Shown here one piece after another: positions 34,843 through 45,217 of a DNA stretch of 60,380 bases. Both the position numbers and the translations under genes were made by a program. Each line of letters opens with the position of its first letter. The first letter of the stretch is position 1. The notes under the pieces are model-generated. The model did no database searches and was not told where the DNA came from. It saw nothing but the letters and a program-made list of their open reading frames with translations. The DNA is from Rhodanobacter sp. (GTDB taxonomy: Bacteria; Pseudomonadota; Gammaproteobacteria; Xanthomonadales; Rhodanobacteraceae): contig JANJTA010000028.1 of the NCBI GenBank assembly GCA_024711345.1, positions 1 to 60,380 of the forward strand, read 5' to 3'.

Positions 34843-35139
34843 ATGCCCATCAAAGCAGCCGCGCCCCTCCCGCTCGAAATCGAAGCAGCAACGCAGCAAC
34901 TTAACAAAGCCTTGAAAGCTTCCGGCGCCACCCCCGGCCAGCGCGCGGCCTTGCGTGATGTCGCCCGAGCCGCGTTCAACGCTGGGCTGCAAGCTGCGCC
35001 CTACTCACCCGTAGAGCTTGACGAACTCATTGAAAGGTTGGAAGCCAACCCGCTTAACCTTGATGACTTCAAGATTGATCTTTCAGGACTTGACGACGCA
35101 ATTAAGGCATTCGAAGCGGCATCAGCCACGATGCGCTAA
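34843..35139 (+). CDS. hypothetical 98-residue protein of the accessory region
   Basis: The ATG at 34843 has a good RBS (aaaggag, 8 bp spacing). The protein (MPIKAAAPLPLEIEAATQQL...) is soluble, helical and acidic at its C-terminal end, with EIEAATQQLNKALKA, VELDELIERLEANPL and LDDAIKAFEAASA as likely helices. No domain or family is recognised; it may be a small regulatory or accessory protein of the element. The frame is open 34 codons further upstream without an RBS. Base composition is lower in GC than the housekeeping genes. Confidence 0.6.
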   Translation: MPIKAAAPLPLEIEAATQQLNKALKASGATPGQRAALRDVARAAFNAGLQAAPYSPVELDELIERLEANPLNLDDFKIDLSGLDDAIKAFEAASATMR

Positions 35140-35190
35140 TGTTTGTAGGGGCGCCAGCCTATAAGGGCGGCATCACTGCCACCCTGTTAA

Positions 35191-35613
35191 TCAGAGAACG
35201 CGCTCAAGATGGCCATCGCTCCCCGTGGCCCTTTTAGCAATTGCCACGCTGCCGTCACGCATGACGAACTCATAGAGAACGGTGCCGGTGTAGCCGCCGT
35301 AGCTGTTCTTGGCATTGACCAGACACGTGACGCGATAGCCGTAGATCAACTTTGAGGCGTCGGAGAGCCACCCTTTCTTGTAATCGCCACAGTCGATCTT
35401 CGCGCTGTAGGGATCCTTTAGCGCCATATCGAAGTAGCGACGCGCTGTCGCTTGGACTTGATCCTCTGTCATGGGAGAACCGTAGTCCGCGGTGGCAATC
35501 TGCGCGCTATAGTTAATGTTTGATCCCAGATCAAAGTAGTTTTGCGTCGCTTCCTGGGCGTTGACGCAAACGCTAAAACTGAGCGAAGCGAGTAGTAGAG
35601 CGGTTCGTTTCAT
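35191..35613 (-). CDS. secreted/periplasmic hypothetical protein
   Basis: This 140-residue ORF has a clear Sec signal peptide (MKRTALLLASLSFSVCVNA, cleaved before QEA). The mature part has YFDMALKDPYSAKIDCGDYK, a lone pair of cysteines (in KIDCGDYK and YRVTCLVN) and YTGTVLYEFVMRDGSVAIA near the end. No family is recognised with confidence. ATG follows a 'ggggaacgcc' stretch. It is transcribed toward the small accessory gene, and lies 69 bp from the integrase remnant. Confidence 0.65.
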   Translation of the reverse strand: MKRTALLLASLSFSVCVNAQEATQNYFDLGSNINYSAQIATADYGSPMTEDQVQATARRYFDMALKDPYSAKIDCGDYKKGWLSDASKLIYGYRVTCLVNAKNSYGGYTGTVLYEFVMRDGSVAIAKRATGSDGHLERVL

Positions 35614-35682
35614 GGCGTTCCCCGTGTGAGCTGCCGATTATCCTTCGGCGGTTATCGTTAGATCACTAATGGCGGCGCAGCA

Positions 35683-36516
35683 CTACACCAGCATGGGCGG
35701 GGTTAGCTTCAAGGGATACTTGATGCTAGCGACCATTTCCGCACGCCTGTTCACAGTGACTTGCGGCAAGTTCCCATAGCCCTCTGTAGTGCTGCCTTTT
35801 TTGTGGCCCAGCAATGGCCCGATTTCCTCATCCATGTAGCCCGCAGCGCGCAAGGCGTCTGTAAAGGTATGCCGAAACCTGTAGGAGTTGCCGGAAGCGA
35901 TCCCCTCGCGCTTCATGTAGGCCAGCCACCATAGCGACGCCTCGCGCGAAATCCGTCCGTTGCCGTCTGGCTTGAACCCCGGGAGCAGCTCTTTAGCCCG
36001 CGTCTTTACCACGCCGTCGCGATATTTCAGCAAGCCTAGCCGCAACAGCTCCGGATGCAGCGGCAACACCCGCACGCTCCCTTCCGTCTTGGCAGTCATA
36101 CCCTCACCTTCGTCCGTGATGTGAAAGGCCCAATGACCGCCTACCTTGCGAATGTCCTGACAACGCAGCTGCGCGATTTCGCCGAGACGTGCGCCGGTGT
36201 AGAGACAGATAACGGGAATCCAGAAGCGCCAATCTGCAAGGCGTAGCTTGCCGGGCGTGTAGTCATCGTCCGGCCCAGAGCAGCCCGTGAAGGCAGGCAG
36301 CGCAAACATGCGCTTTAGGTCGGCGGCACTGTAGGAATTTCAGCTCCCCTTGCGTCCCAGCTTGAAGCCTAGCCCCTCTGTCATGTTGGGTTCGGGCGCG
36401 TAGTCGTTGGCATAAAGCCACTTGAAGTACCCGCCCAACGCGAGCCTTGACCAGCTCAGCAGAATTGGTGCTACGTCTGGAATCTTTGCCCATAAAACCC
36501 TTGTTTTCAAGGGTAT
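35683..36516 (-). pseudogene. tyrosine recombinase (phage integrase), truncated and interrupted
   Basis: Only the catalytic region of an integrase remains. The intact 3' part (35683-36309) retains TGARLGEI with the first catalytic Arg, the HxxR of RFRHTF, LLGHKKGSTTEGYG with the nucleophile region Tyr, and family context. Upstream in the same frame an in-frame TGA (36340-36342) interrupts the linker (KLGRKGS*NSYSAADLKRMF), after which the frame reads back as typical integrase sequence (GGYFKWLYANDYAPEPN) to about 36516. The N-terminal SAM-like and arm-binding domains (some 150 or more residues) are missing, since the tRNA begins 14 bp further on. It is therefore inactive unless the TGA is read through. 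Confidence 0.85.
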
Positions 36517-36529
36517 TCATGCGTTTAGG

Positions 36530-36619
36530 TGGCGGAGAGAGTGGGATTCGAACCCACGGAAGGTTTGACCCTTCGCCGGTTTTCAAGACCGGTGCCTTAA
36601 ACCGCTCGGCCATCTCTCC
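36530..36619 (-). tRNA. tRNA-Ser (anticodon UGA)
   Basis: A 90-nt serine tRNA including encoded CCA folds fully. The acceptor GGAGAGA (36613-36619) pairs with TCTCTCC; the D-arm is GCCGAGCGGTTTAAGGC; the anticodon stem CCGGT/ACCGG bears loop CTTGAAA with anticodon TGA; there is a long variable arm typical of tRNA-Ser; and the T-arm is TGGG-TTCGAAT-CCCA. It lies 24 bp after the stop of the serS-linked membrane-protein gene and is the insertion site of the integrase-bearing element. Confidence 0.97.
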
Positions 36620-36643
36620 ATAAGTTCTCGGTGGCAGAGTTTA

Positions 36644-38337
<1,694 letters not shown>

Positions 38338-38381
38338 TTATCGCTGTCGGGTGGCTATGCCCGCAATGCAACGCACGCTTT

Positions 38382-38434
38382 CCCTCCCCTGCCGCACATC
38401 CCGCAAGGAAGCTTCCCTCGGTCACAGGGGAGGG
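38382..38434. repeat. inverted repeat upstream of serS
   Basis: ccctcccctg (38382-38391) and caggggaggg (38425-38434) form a perfect 10-bp stem around a 33-base loop, between the stop of the 192-residue membrane-protein gene and the serS start (minus strand). It may be a terminator or a leader structure; there is no T-run. Confidence 0.45.
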
Positions 38435-38450
38435 AGCCAGGCGGCCGAAC

Positions 38451-39029
38451 TCAGCTGGCCAGCTTGCGCTCGCTGCGGCCCAGCCACCAGGCCATCGCGG
38501 CGCCGGCGAGCAGCCAGCCGACGAGTTGCTCGACCAGGGCGGCCAGGGTGAAATCGAGCGGGAAGCGGTACCAGTTCCAGTACGGCACCATCGTGCACAG
38601 CCAGGCGAACACCGCTGCCGCCGCGGCCAGCGCCACGCGCCGGCGGAAACCCAGCCCGGCCAGGCCCAGCACGAAGGCCAGCGCCAGTGCGGCGAGCGTA
38701 TCGGACGCCCACTGCCGGCCGATCTGCGGGCCCATCTGCATCATGTCCTCGCCCTGCGGCAGGTAGACCACGAAGGCGTACGGCGACGTCGCCGCCTTTT
38801 CCGAATAGGCCTTCAGCACCGCCTCGTCGCCCATCTTCTTCGGATCCAGCGACGGCAGGATGTAGATGCCGGGCTGGTTGCCCAGCCCTTCATGCAGGCT
38901 GCCCAGGACGGCGTTTTCGCTGGCCGGCAGATGGATGCCGGTATCGCCCAGTCCCAGCGCCATGTGCGCCACCACGCCCCAGATGAACATCACGATGCCG
39001 CCGATCAGGCCTGCCACGAGTACGCGCAT
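38451..39029 (-). CDS. membrane protein of unknown function (192 residues)
   Basis: The N-terminal helix MRVLVAGLIGGIVMFIWGVVA spans the membrane. A large periplasmic part (about 24-105) includes HLPASENAVLGSLHEG and GIYILPSLDPKKMGDEAVL, followed by helices near 110-130, 135-150 and 160-185. GGAGGG precedes the ATG by about 8 bp. It lies between rarA and serS and in the same direction. I recognise it only as a membrane protein of a kind found widely in related genomes. Confidence 0.75.
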   Translation of the reverse strand: MRVLVAGLIGGIVMFIWGVVAHMALGLGDTGIHLPASENAVLGSLHEGLGNQPGIYILPSLDPKKMGDEAVLKAYSEKAATSPYAFVVYLPQGEDMMQMGPQIGRQWASDTLAALALAFVLGLAGLGFRRRVALAAAAAVFAWLCTMVPYWNWYRFPLDFTLAALVEQLVGWLLAGAAMAWWLGRSERKLAS

Positions 39030-39134
39030 GGTTACACCCTCCCCTTGTTGATCCGGCGAATCTAGGCGAGGCCGCACGACGGCGGCAAGGGAGCGCGCAG
39101 CAGGCGCCGGAGGACCTGGCGCGGCGATGTCGTG

Positions 39135-39168
39135 CAAGAAGCATCGCCCGCCAGCGGGCTCCTACTTG
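39135..39168. repeat. REP-like element (single copy)
   Basis: gcatcgcccgccagcgggct followed by cctac (39141-39165) is nearly identical to the arms of the BIME-like pair at 49818-49907. It can fold into a stem-loop (cgcccgc...gcggg). Read on the minus strand, the TAG stop of rarA (39162-39164) is the 'tag' of its conserved taggagc start. Confidence 0.75.
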
Positions 39169-40514
39169 CGGGCCTTGGCGCGGGCGGCGCGCAGGGCCAG
39201 CAGCTTTTCGCGCAGCTGCAGTTCCAGGCCGCGCTCGACCGGTTCGTAGAACACGCTGCCGGCCAGTGCGTCGGGCAGGCACTGCTGGTCCAGCGCGATG
39301 CCGCCTTCGGCGTCGTGGTCGTACTGGTAGCCCTTGCCGTAGCCGAGGCCCTTCATCAATTTCGTCGGCGCGTTGCGCAGGTGCATCGGCACTTCCAGCG
39401 TGCCGCCCTCGCGCACCGCGTCGCGGGCCTTGTTGTAGGCCATGTAGGCGGCGTTGCTCTTCGGCGAGATGGCCAGCCAGATCGCCAGCTGGGCCAAGCC
39501 CAGTTCGCCTTCGGGGCTGCCGAGGCGCTCGTAGGTATCCCACGCGTCCAATGCCATGCGCCACGCGCGCGGCTCGGCCAGACCGACGTCTTCCACCGCC
39601 ATACGGGTCATGCGCCGGGCCAGGTACAGCGGGTCGACGCCGCCGTCGAGCATGCGGCACAGCCAGTACACCGCGGCGTCGGGGTCGGACGAGCGCACCG
39701 ACTTGTGCAACGCCGAGATCTGGTCGTAGAACTGTTCGCCCTGCTTGTCGAAACGACGGGTGCGATCGGCCAGCACCTGGGTCAGCGTGGTCTCGTCGAT
39801 GCGCCGGTCCTCGGCCAGTTCGGCGGCGATTTCCAGCAAGGTCAGCCCGCGGCGTACGTCGCCGTCGGCAGCCTGGGCGATCGACTCCAGCGACTCGTCG
39901 GCCACTTGCAGCTGCAGTTCGCCCAGGCCGCGTTCGCTGTCGGCCAGCGCGCGCTTCAGCGCGGCAACGATGTCGCCGGTGGAGACCGGTTCCAGCACGT
40001 GCACGCGGCAGCGCGAGAGCAGCGCGGAGTTCAGCTCGAACGAGGGGTTCTCGGTGGTGGCGCCGATGAAGATGATCACGCCGCGCTCGATGTGCGGCAG
40101 GAAGGCGTCCTGCTGGGTCTTGTTGAAGCGGTGTACCTCGTCGACGAACAGCACGGTGCGCCGCCCCTGGGCGAAGTTCGCCTCGGCCTCGGCCAGCGCC
40201 TTGCGCACGTCCGGCAGGCCGGACAGCACGGCGGAAATCGCGCGGAAATCCGCGTCGGCGTAGCGCGCCACCAGCAGCGCCAGGGTGGTCTTGCCGCAAC
40301 CGGGCGGCCCCCACAGCACCATCGAGTGGATCTTGCCCGCTTCCAGTGCGCGGCGCAGCGCCTTGTCGGGGCCGACCAGGCGCTGCTGGCCGACGATCTC
40401 GTCGAGGCTGCGCGGGCGCATGCGCTCGGCCAGCGGCTTGAGCGCATCGGGTTCGGCGAACAGCCCGGGGCTGGATGGCGGGGCGTGGCGGGGCATCCGG
40501 GGATGATAAGCCAT
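39162..40514 (-). CDS. rarA: replication-associated recombination protein A (RarA/MgsA)
   Basis: This is a 450-residue AAA+ ATPase of the RarA/MgsA/WRNIP1 family that acts at stalled replication forks. Seen are RMRPRSLDEIVGQQRLVG at the start of the AAA+ domain, Walker A GPPGCGKTT, Walker B LFVDEVHRF, sensor 1 IFIGATTENPSFELN and the C-terminal helical oligomerisation part. The start at 40514 (MAYHPRMPR) has ggatgg 9 bp upstream; an alternative ATG is three codons earlier. The stop codon lies in a REP element. Gene order with serS and lolA is typical of Xanthomonadales. Confidence 0.94.
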   Translation of the reverse strand: MAYHPRMPRHAPPSSPGLFAEPDALKPLAERMRPRSLDEIVGQQRLVGPDKALRRALEAGKIHSMVLWGPPGCGKTTLALLVARYADADFRAISAVLSGLPDVRKALAEAEANFAQGRRTVLFVDEVHRFNKTQQDAFLPHIERGVIIFIGATTENPSFELNSALLSRCRVHVLEPVSTGDIVAALKRALADSERGLGELQLQVADESLESIAQAADGDVRRGLTLLEIAAELAEDRRIDETTLTQVLADRTRRFDKQGEQFYDQISALHKSVRSSDPDAAVYWLCRMLDGGVDPLYLARRMTRMAVEDVGLAEPRAWRMALDAWDTYERLGSPEGELGLAQLAIWLAISPKSNAAYMAYNKARDAVREGGTLEVPMHLRNAPTKLMKGLGYGKGYQYDHDAEGGIALDQQCLPDALAGSVFYEPVERGLELQLREKLLALRAARAKARK

Positions 40515-40691
40515 GCTGCCCATCCATCCGGCGGCGGCGGATTGCCGCTATGATTTCGCCACGCGGCGGCGCTCGATCCGCTGCGTCCGTCGGGGGCAGA
40601 TGCAGGTGAACGCAAGGGGGCCGTTTCCCTTCCGGGAAATGATCGCGACAGGGCGCACCCGCGCATGCCTGCCGGGCAGGCTGCGTCGCGC

Positions 40692-43600
40692 ATGAGCGGC
40701 GCGAATCGTCGCCCCCGGCGTTTGCGCGAGGCACTGGCGGGTCTGTTGCTGTTGCTCTTCCTGTGCGCGCCGGCCCGCGCCGACAGCGGCGATCCCTGGG
40801 CTCCGTTCGATACCCCCTGGTTCGACCAGGTCGGCATCTCCGACGGCTTGCCGCATTCGGTCACCACCGCGATCGCCCAGGACCGCGACGGCCTGGTCTG
40901 GATCGGCACCATGGGCGGCCTGATCCGTTACGACGGCTACCGCCTGCAGGTATTCGGCGCCGGCAGCGGCCTGCCCGACGCCTACGTGCGCAGCCTGCTC
41001 GCCCTGCCCGACGGCAGCCTGCTGGTGGGCACCAATACCGGCGGACTGGCCCGCTTCACGCAGGCCGACAACCGCTTCCACGTCTACCCGGTCGGCGCCG
41101 GCGGCCTTTCGGACAGCAAGGTCTACGCGCTCGGCGACGACCACGCCGGCGGTGTCTGGGTCGCCACCGAGAATGGCCTGAACCACCTTGACCTGCTCAC
41201 CGGCACGATCCGTCGGGTGGATACCGGGGCAGCGACCGCGGCACGCAACTTCAGCGTGCTGCAGGATCGCCAGGGCAACCTGTGGCTGGGCAACAATGAC
41301 GGGCTGTTCGTGCGCCGCGCCGGCACCGACGCCTTCGTGCGGCAGACCACGCCGGACAGCCTCGCCGCCGCCGTGCTCGGCAACCAGATCTGGGCCGTGA
41401 TGCAGGACGGGAAAGGTCGCCTGTGGGCTGGCAGCGTGCAGGCTGGCGCGGCGTATCGCGATACCGATGGCCGCTGGCACGGTGTGCCGCGCTTCAGCGG
41501 CTACCCGGACGGCGCCCGCCACTCGACCGTGCGCGACTTCCTGCAGACCGCCGGCGACACGGTGTGGATCGCCACCGATGGCGGCGGCGTGCTCGCATAC
41601 ACGCCTGGCGAGGCGGACGTGCGGCGGATCGACCACGACCCGGCGATACCCTCGTCGCTGCCCGGCGACTCGGTGCGCGCGCTGCTGCGCGACCGTTCCG
41701 GCAACCTCTGGGCGGCCACCGACCTGGGCGTCGCGCACAGCAATCCGCAGGCACGCACCGCGTTCTCGCTGCTGCCCTCGCCGCTGCAGGACAACGCGCT
41801 GTCCGATACCAACGTGCACAGCATCTTCGTCGATTCGCGCGGGCGGATCTGGCTCGGCCTCGGCGCCGGCCACATCGACGTGATCGACCTGAAGGCCGGC
41901 TCCATGCGCCACCTTCGCCTGGACGGCCGGCAGACCCAGCGGGACGTGCGCAGCCTCACCGAAGCCGACGGCTCGGTCTGGGTCGGCACCCAGGGCCTGG
42001 CGCGGATCGACCCGGACACGCTGGCGATCGAGGATTCGATCCTGCCGGCGCTGCACGACAAGCCGGTGCTGAGCCTTCGACCAGACGGCGGGCGCTTGCT
42101 GATCGGCACCTACGACGGCCTCTACCGCTACGACATCCGCAGCGGCAGGCTGGAGCACGCCAGCCACGCGCCGGGCGGTCCGGCCAGCCTCGCCAGCAAC
42201 ACCGTGCGCTACATCGCGCAGCTGGGCAGCGACTGGTGGTACGGCACCAGCCACGGCCTCAGCATCGCCCGCGGCGACAGCCTGCCGCGCCACTTCACCA
42301 ACCTGCGCCACCGCGCCGACGACCCGACCAGCCTGCCGCAGGACCTGATTGGCTCGATCAGCCGCGGCCCGCGCGGACAGGTCTGGATCAGCACCTTCGG
42401 CGGCGTTGGCATCGTCGACCCGCCTGCCGACGGCGAAGCCTGGCGTTTTCGCACGGTCGACCAGGCACAGGGCCTGTCCAGCAACAAGGTCACCGCGGTG
42501 CTGGCCGACGATCACGGCCGGTTCTGGGCCAGCCTGTCCAACGGCGTGGCCCGGATCGACGGGGATACGCACAAAGCGATCAGCCTCGGCCCGCGCGACG
42601 GCCTGCGCATCGCCAGCTATGTCAACGTCGCCGCGGCGCGCGCGCCCGGCGGCGAGCTGCTGTTCGGCGGCATGGGCGGGTTGACCGTGATCCGCCCGCA
42701 CTGGCAACCGCAGCCGGCCGCCGCCGCGCCGCTGGCGGTCACCAACGCCGTCGCCAACGGCGTCGCCCTGCCGTTCGGCAAGCTGCCGGGCAGCGGCGCC
42801 CGGATCACGCTGGACAGCGGCAGCCGCAACCTGCGCCTGGACTTCGCCCTGCTCGACTACCAGGCGCCGATGGAAACCGCCTACAGCTACCGAATGGACG
42901 GGCTCGACGAGGACTGGACCAGCATCCCCCGCGGCAACCTGCCCAGCGCCATCTACACCAGCCTGCCGCACGGGCAGTATCGGCTGCGCCTGCGCGCCGC
43001 CACCCGCGGCCTGCAACCGCACACGGTCGAGACCGATCTCGCGGTCACGGTGCGGCCGCGCTGGTACGAGACCACGCTCAGCCGGGTCGCCGCCGCCCTG
43101 CTGCTGGCGGCGCTGGTCGCGGCGCTGGTGCATTTGCGCACCCTGTACCTGCGCCGGCAGGCGGCCCAGCTGCAGCGGCAGGTGGAAGAGCGCACGCGCG
43201 ACCTGCTGGTGGCGAACCGCCGGCTGGACGAACTGGCCAGCGTCGACGAACTCACCGGCGTCTACAACCGGCGCCGCTTCCTCGAACTGGTCCGGCTCGA
43301 GCGCGAACGCGCACCGGACGGCTCGACCTGCATCGCGCTGTTCGACCTGGACCGTTTCAAGCTGATCAACGATACCCACGGCCACCTGGCCGGCGACGCG
43401 GTGATCCGCGGCGCGATCGAGGTGATCCGGCAGCACTGCCGCCAGGGCGATCTGGTCGGCCGCTACGGCGGCGAGGAGTTCGTGCTGTGCCTGCCCGCCA
43501 CGCCCCTGCCGCTGGCGCGGGAGATTGCCGAACGCATCTGCGCGGCGCTGGCGGCCACGGCGGTGGGGCATGACGGACGCGCGATCCCGGTGACCGTCAG

Positions 43601-43718
43601 CGTCGGCGTCGCCGCGCTGCGTCCGGACGAGTCGATCGAACAATGGCTGTCGCGCGCGGACAAGGCCTTGTACGAAGCCAAGCGCGCCGGCCGCAATCGC
43701 TGCGCCATGGCCGGCTGA
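40692..43718 (+). CDS. periplasmic-sensor diguanylate cyclase (Reg_prop, Y_Y_Y, GGDEF)
   Basis: This 1008-residue inner-membrane protein has a signal peptide (about 1-32, ending CAPARA) and then many beta-propeller (two-component Reg_prop) repeats, visible as DRDGLVWIGTMGGLIRYDGY and repeated LWxGxxxG/VWIxT units (to about residue 690). A Y_Y_Y domain (LLDYQAPMETAYSYRMDG) follows, then a membrane helix (about 800-820) and a cytoplasmic GGDEF domain. The active site reads GGEEF (about 926-930), with an RQGD inhibitory I-site five residues before it. It should synthesise c-di-GMP in response to a periplasmic ligand. It is the only plus-strand gene in this minus-strand block. An ATG nine codons upstream is the alternative start. 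Confidence 0.94.
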   Translation: MSGANRRPRRLREALAGLLLLLFLCAPARADSGDPWAPFDTPWFDQVGISDGLPHSVTTAIAQDRDGLVWIGTMGGLIRYDGYRLQVFGAGSGLPDAYVRSLLALPDGSLLVGTNTGGLARFTQADNRFHVYPVGAGGLSDSKVYALGDDHAGGVWVATENGLNHLDLLTGTIRRVDTGAATAARNFSVLQDRQGNLWLGNNDGLFVRRAGTDAFVRQTTPDSLAAAVLGNQIWAVMQDGKGRLWAGSVQAGAAYRDTDGRWHGVPRFSGYPDGARHSTVRDFLQTAGDTVWIATDGGGVLAYTPGEADVRRIDHDPAIPSSLPGDSVRALLRDRSGNLWAATDLGVAHSNPQARTAFSLLPSPLQDNALSDTNVHSIFVDSRGRIWLGLGAGHIDVIDLKAGSMRHLRLDGRQTQRDVRSLTEADGSVWVGTQGLARIDPDTLAIEDSILPALHDKPVLSLRPDGGRLLIGTYDGLYRYDIRSGRLEHASHAPGGPASLASNTVRYIAQLGSDWWYGTSHGLSIARGDSLPRHFTNLRHRADDPTSLPQDLIGSISRGPRGQVWISTFGGVGIVDPPADGEAWRFRTVDQAQGLSSNKVTAVLADDHGRFWASLSNGVARIDGDTHKAISLGPRDGLRIASYVNVAAARAPGGELLFGGMGGLTVIRPHWQPQPAAAAPLAVTNAVANGVALPFGKLPGSGARITLDSGSRNLRLDFALLDYQAPMETAYSYRMDGLDEDWTSIPRGNLPSAIYTSLPHGQYRLRLRAATRGLQPHTVETDLAVTVRPRWYETTLSRVAAALLLAALVAALVHLRTLYLRRQAAQLQRQVEERTRDLLVANRRLDELASVDELTGVYNRRRFLELVRLERERAPDGSTCIALFDLDRFKLINDTHGHLAGDAVIRGAIEVIRQHCRQGDLVGRYGGEEFVLCLPATPLPLAREIAERICAALAATAVGHDGRAIPVTVSVGVAALRPDESIEQWLSRADKALYEAKRAGRNRCAMAG

Positions 43719-43728
43719 GCGGCGGCGC

Positions 43729-44421
43729 TCACGCCGCGTCGGTGTCGATGCCGCGAACCAGCGTGTACTGGCGGTAGATGCCGTAGCTCACGCCGCACAG
43801 GCCGGTGAGCACGGCCGGAATCAGCAAGGTGCGCTCGCCCAGTTGGCGGAACAGCACCGCGCCCACGGCGCTGCCGAAGGTGAAGCTGCCGATCACCAGC
43901 ACGCAGACGCGGATGCGCAAGGTGTCCACCTCCAGCCCGCGCAGGCGCTGGCCGATGTAGATGCCGAGATCGGTGAACATGCCCGAGACGTGGGTGGTGC
44001 GGAACACCATGCCGCTGAAGGTGCTGGCCATGCCGTTCTGCAGCCCCGCCGCCATCGCCGCCAGGTCCAGGCCGTACGAGCTGCCCCGGTCCAGCAGCGG
44101 CACCGCGGCGAACAGCAGCAGCGACTCCAGCACCAGCGCCACGCCATAGCGCCGGCCCAGCTTCAGCGTGTGCTGCTGCACGATCAGGCCGCTGAGCAGC
44201 GCACCGAGCAGGAAGGCGCTGATCGACAGCAGCCAGTGCCACGCCTCGCCGCCGTCGCCGGTGCCCGCCGCGATGCCGAGCAGGCTGGTGGACCCGGTGA
44301 GGTTGGTGATCGACTGGTGGCGGAAGCCCATGTAGCCGGCGGCGTTGACCATGCCGGCGATGAAGGCGAGGATGCCGCCGCCGATCCAGGCCCAGCGCGG
44401 CAGGCGGCGCAGCAGCGGCAT
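43729..44421 (-). CDS. YoaK-like DUF1275 membrane protein
   Basis: This 230-residue polytopic protein has about six helices: WIGGGILAFIAGMVNAAGY, LLSISAFLLGALLSGLI, YGVALVLESLLLFAAVPLL and others. It also carries the family features NAAGYMGF, TNLTGSTSLLGIA and FRTTHVSGMFTDLGIYIG. DUF1275/YoaK proteins have no established biochemical role. It starts 6 bp after the lolA stop and probably shares its transcript; the RBS overlaps the lolA end. Confidence 0.88.
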   Translation of the reverse strand: MPLLRRLPRWAWIGGGILAFIAGMVNAAGYMGFRHQSITNLTGSTSLLGIAAGTGDGGEAWHWLLSISAFLLGALLSGLIVQQHTLKLGRRYGVALVLESLLLFAAVPLLDRGSSYGLDLAAMAAGLQNGMASTFSGMVFRTTHVSGMFTDLGIYIGQRLRGLEVDTLRIRVCVLVIGSFTFGSAVGAVLFRQLGERTLLIPAVLTGLCGVSYGIYRQYTLVRGIDTDAA

Positions 44422-44427
44422 GGCGGC

Positions 44428-45093
44428 TCAGTCCTTCAGCGGCTGCACGTCGATCACCGGCGCGTCGCCGATCACGTCGGTGCCCTTCGGCGGCACGAAG
44501 TTGAAGGTGGACGGCGCAATCGGCACGTTGCGCTGCCAGCCGGAAAAGCGGATCTCGGTGGTGGAACCGAGCTGGTCGCGGAACGTCATGCGGGCCAACC
44601 CGTTTGCGTCGAAACCGAGGTCGGCATAGTCGAACTGCGGGTCCTTCGCGGTGGAACTGAGCCGCAGCCAGAGCAGGCCGTCGTGCTCGCCCCGCTCGGC
44701 CACCTTGAAGTCCCGGTCCATCTGCTTGAGGTCGGTCAGCACGGTGAGCGGACTGTGCGCCTCCTCGCTCGACTGGATGCGTACGGTGACCTGCTCCAGC
44801 TCCGGGTCGTACATCCACACCCGGCTGCCGTCGGCCACGATGGTCTGCTTGTACGGCGCAGTGGTGTCCCAGCGGAACTGGCGCGGCGCCTGCAGCGCCA
44901 GCGTGCCGGAGCTGTTCTTGCTGGTGTGGCCGTTGAGGTCGGTGAGGGTCTGGCTGAAGTGACCGGTCAGCGAATGCAGGCCGGTGGCGAATGCATCCAG
45001 CCGTGCGCGCGCCGGACCGGTGGCGGCCTGCGCCACGGCGTTCAGCGACAGCGTCAGCGCAACGGCGGACAGGGCGAGCAGGAAGCGCTTCAT
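44428..45093 (-). CDS. lolA: outer-membrane lipoprotein carrier protein LolA
   Basis: This 221-residue periplasmic chaperone ferries lipoproteins from LolCDE to LolB. The Sec signal peptide MKRFLLALSAVALTLSLNAV ends after AQA; the mature protein has FSQTLTDLNGHTSKNSSGTL, PRQFRWDTTAPYKQTIVADG, VWMYDPELEQVTVR and the C-terminal strand around FVPPKGTDVIGD. Length is normal for the family. It follows ftsK (124 bp, with a REP element) as in other Xanthomonadales. Confidence 0.94.
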   Translation of the reverse strand: MKRFLLALSAVALTLSLNAVAQAATGPARARLDAFATGLHSLTGHFSQTLTDLNGHTSKNSSGTLALQAPRQFRWDTTAPYKQTIVADGSRVWMYDPELEQVTVRIQSSEEAHSPLTVLTDLKQMDRDFKVAERGEHDGLLWLRLSSTAKDPQFDYADLGFDANGLARMTFRDQLGSTTEIRFSGWQRNVPIAPSTFNFVPPKGTDVIGDAPVIDVQPLKD

Positions 45094-45152
45094 CGGATTC
45101 CCAGGTACGTGGCGAAGGCGGTGGATTGTGGGGAGTGCCGGCTTAACGGATC

Positions 45153-45184
45153 GGTAGGAGCGCACCCTACGCGCGATGCTCCTG
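45153..45184. repeat. divergent REP-like element
   Basis: ggtaggagcgcaccctacgc and the following gcgatgctcctg correspond position by position to the REP at 49818-49848 (ggtaggagc...gcgatgctc), with changes in the loop-side arms. It lies between ftsK and lolA. Confidence 0.6.
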
Positions 45185-45217
45185 GCGCGACATGATGAAG
45201 ATCATCGCACCGTCACT

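Larger units (their letters stand above)
31695..36529. mobile_element. remnant integrative element at tRNA-Ser (proposed extent)
   Basis: Lower-GC DNA between the 21-bp repeat region and tRNA-Ser holds a toxin-antitoxin pair, two HEPN-like genes, hypothetical genes and a broken tyrosine integrase that begins 14 bp from the tRNA 3' end, the usual layout of an island inserted at a tRNA. The right boundary is well placed at the tRNA 3' end (36530). The left boundary is a guess: I found no clear direct repeat of the tRNA 3' end, only the 8-mer gattcgaa at 31687-31694, shared with the T-loop (36545-36552), which is too short to be decisive. Confidence 0.45.

Noticed and set aside
40548..43643. 1031-codon minus-strand frame opposite the GGDEF gene
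   Set aside because: Antisense shadow of a clear sensor cyclase; repeated Val-Gly-Ala-His-Arg-Gln composition without domains.
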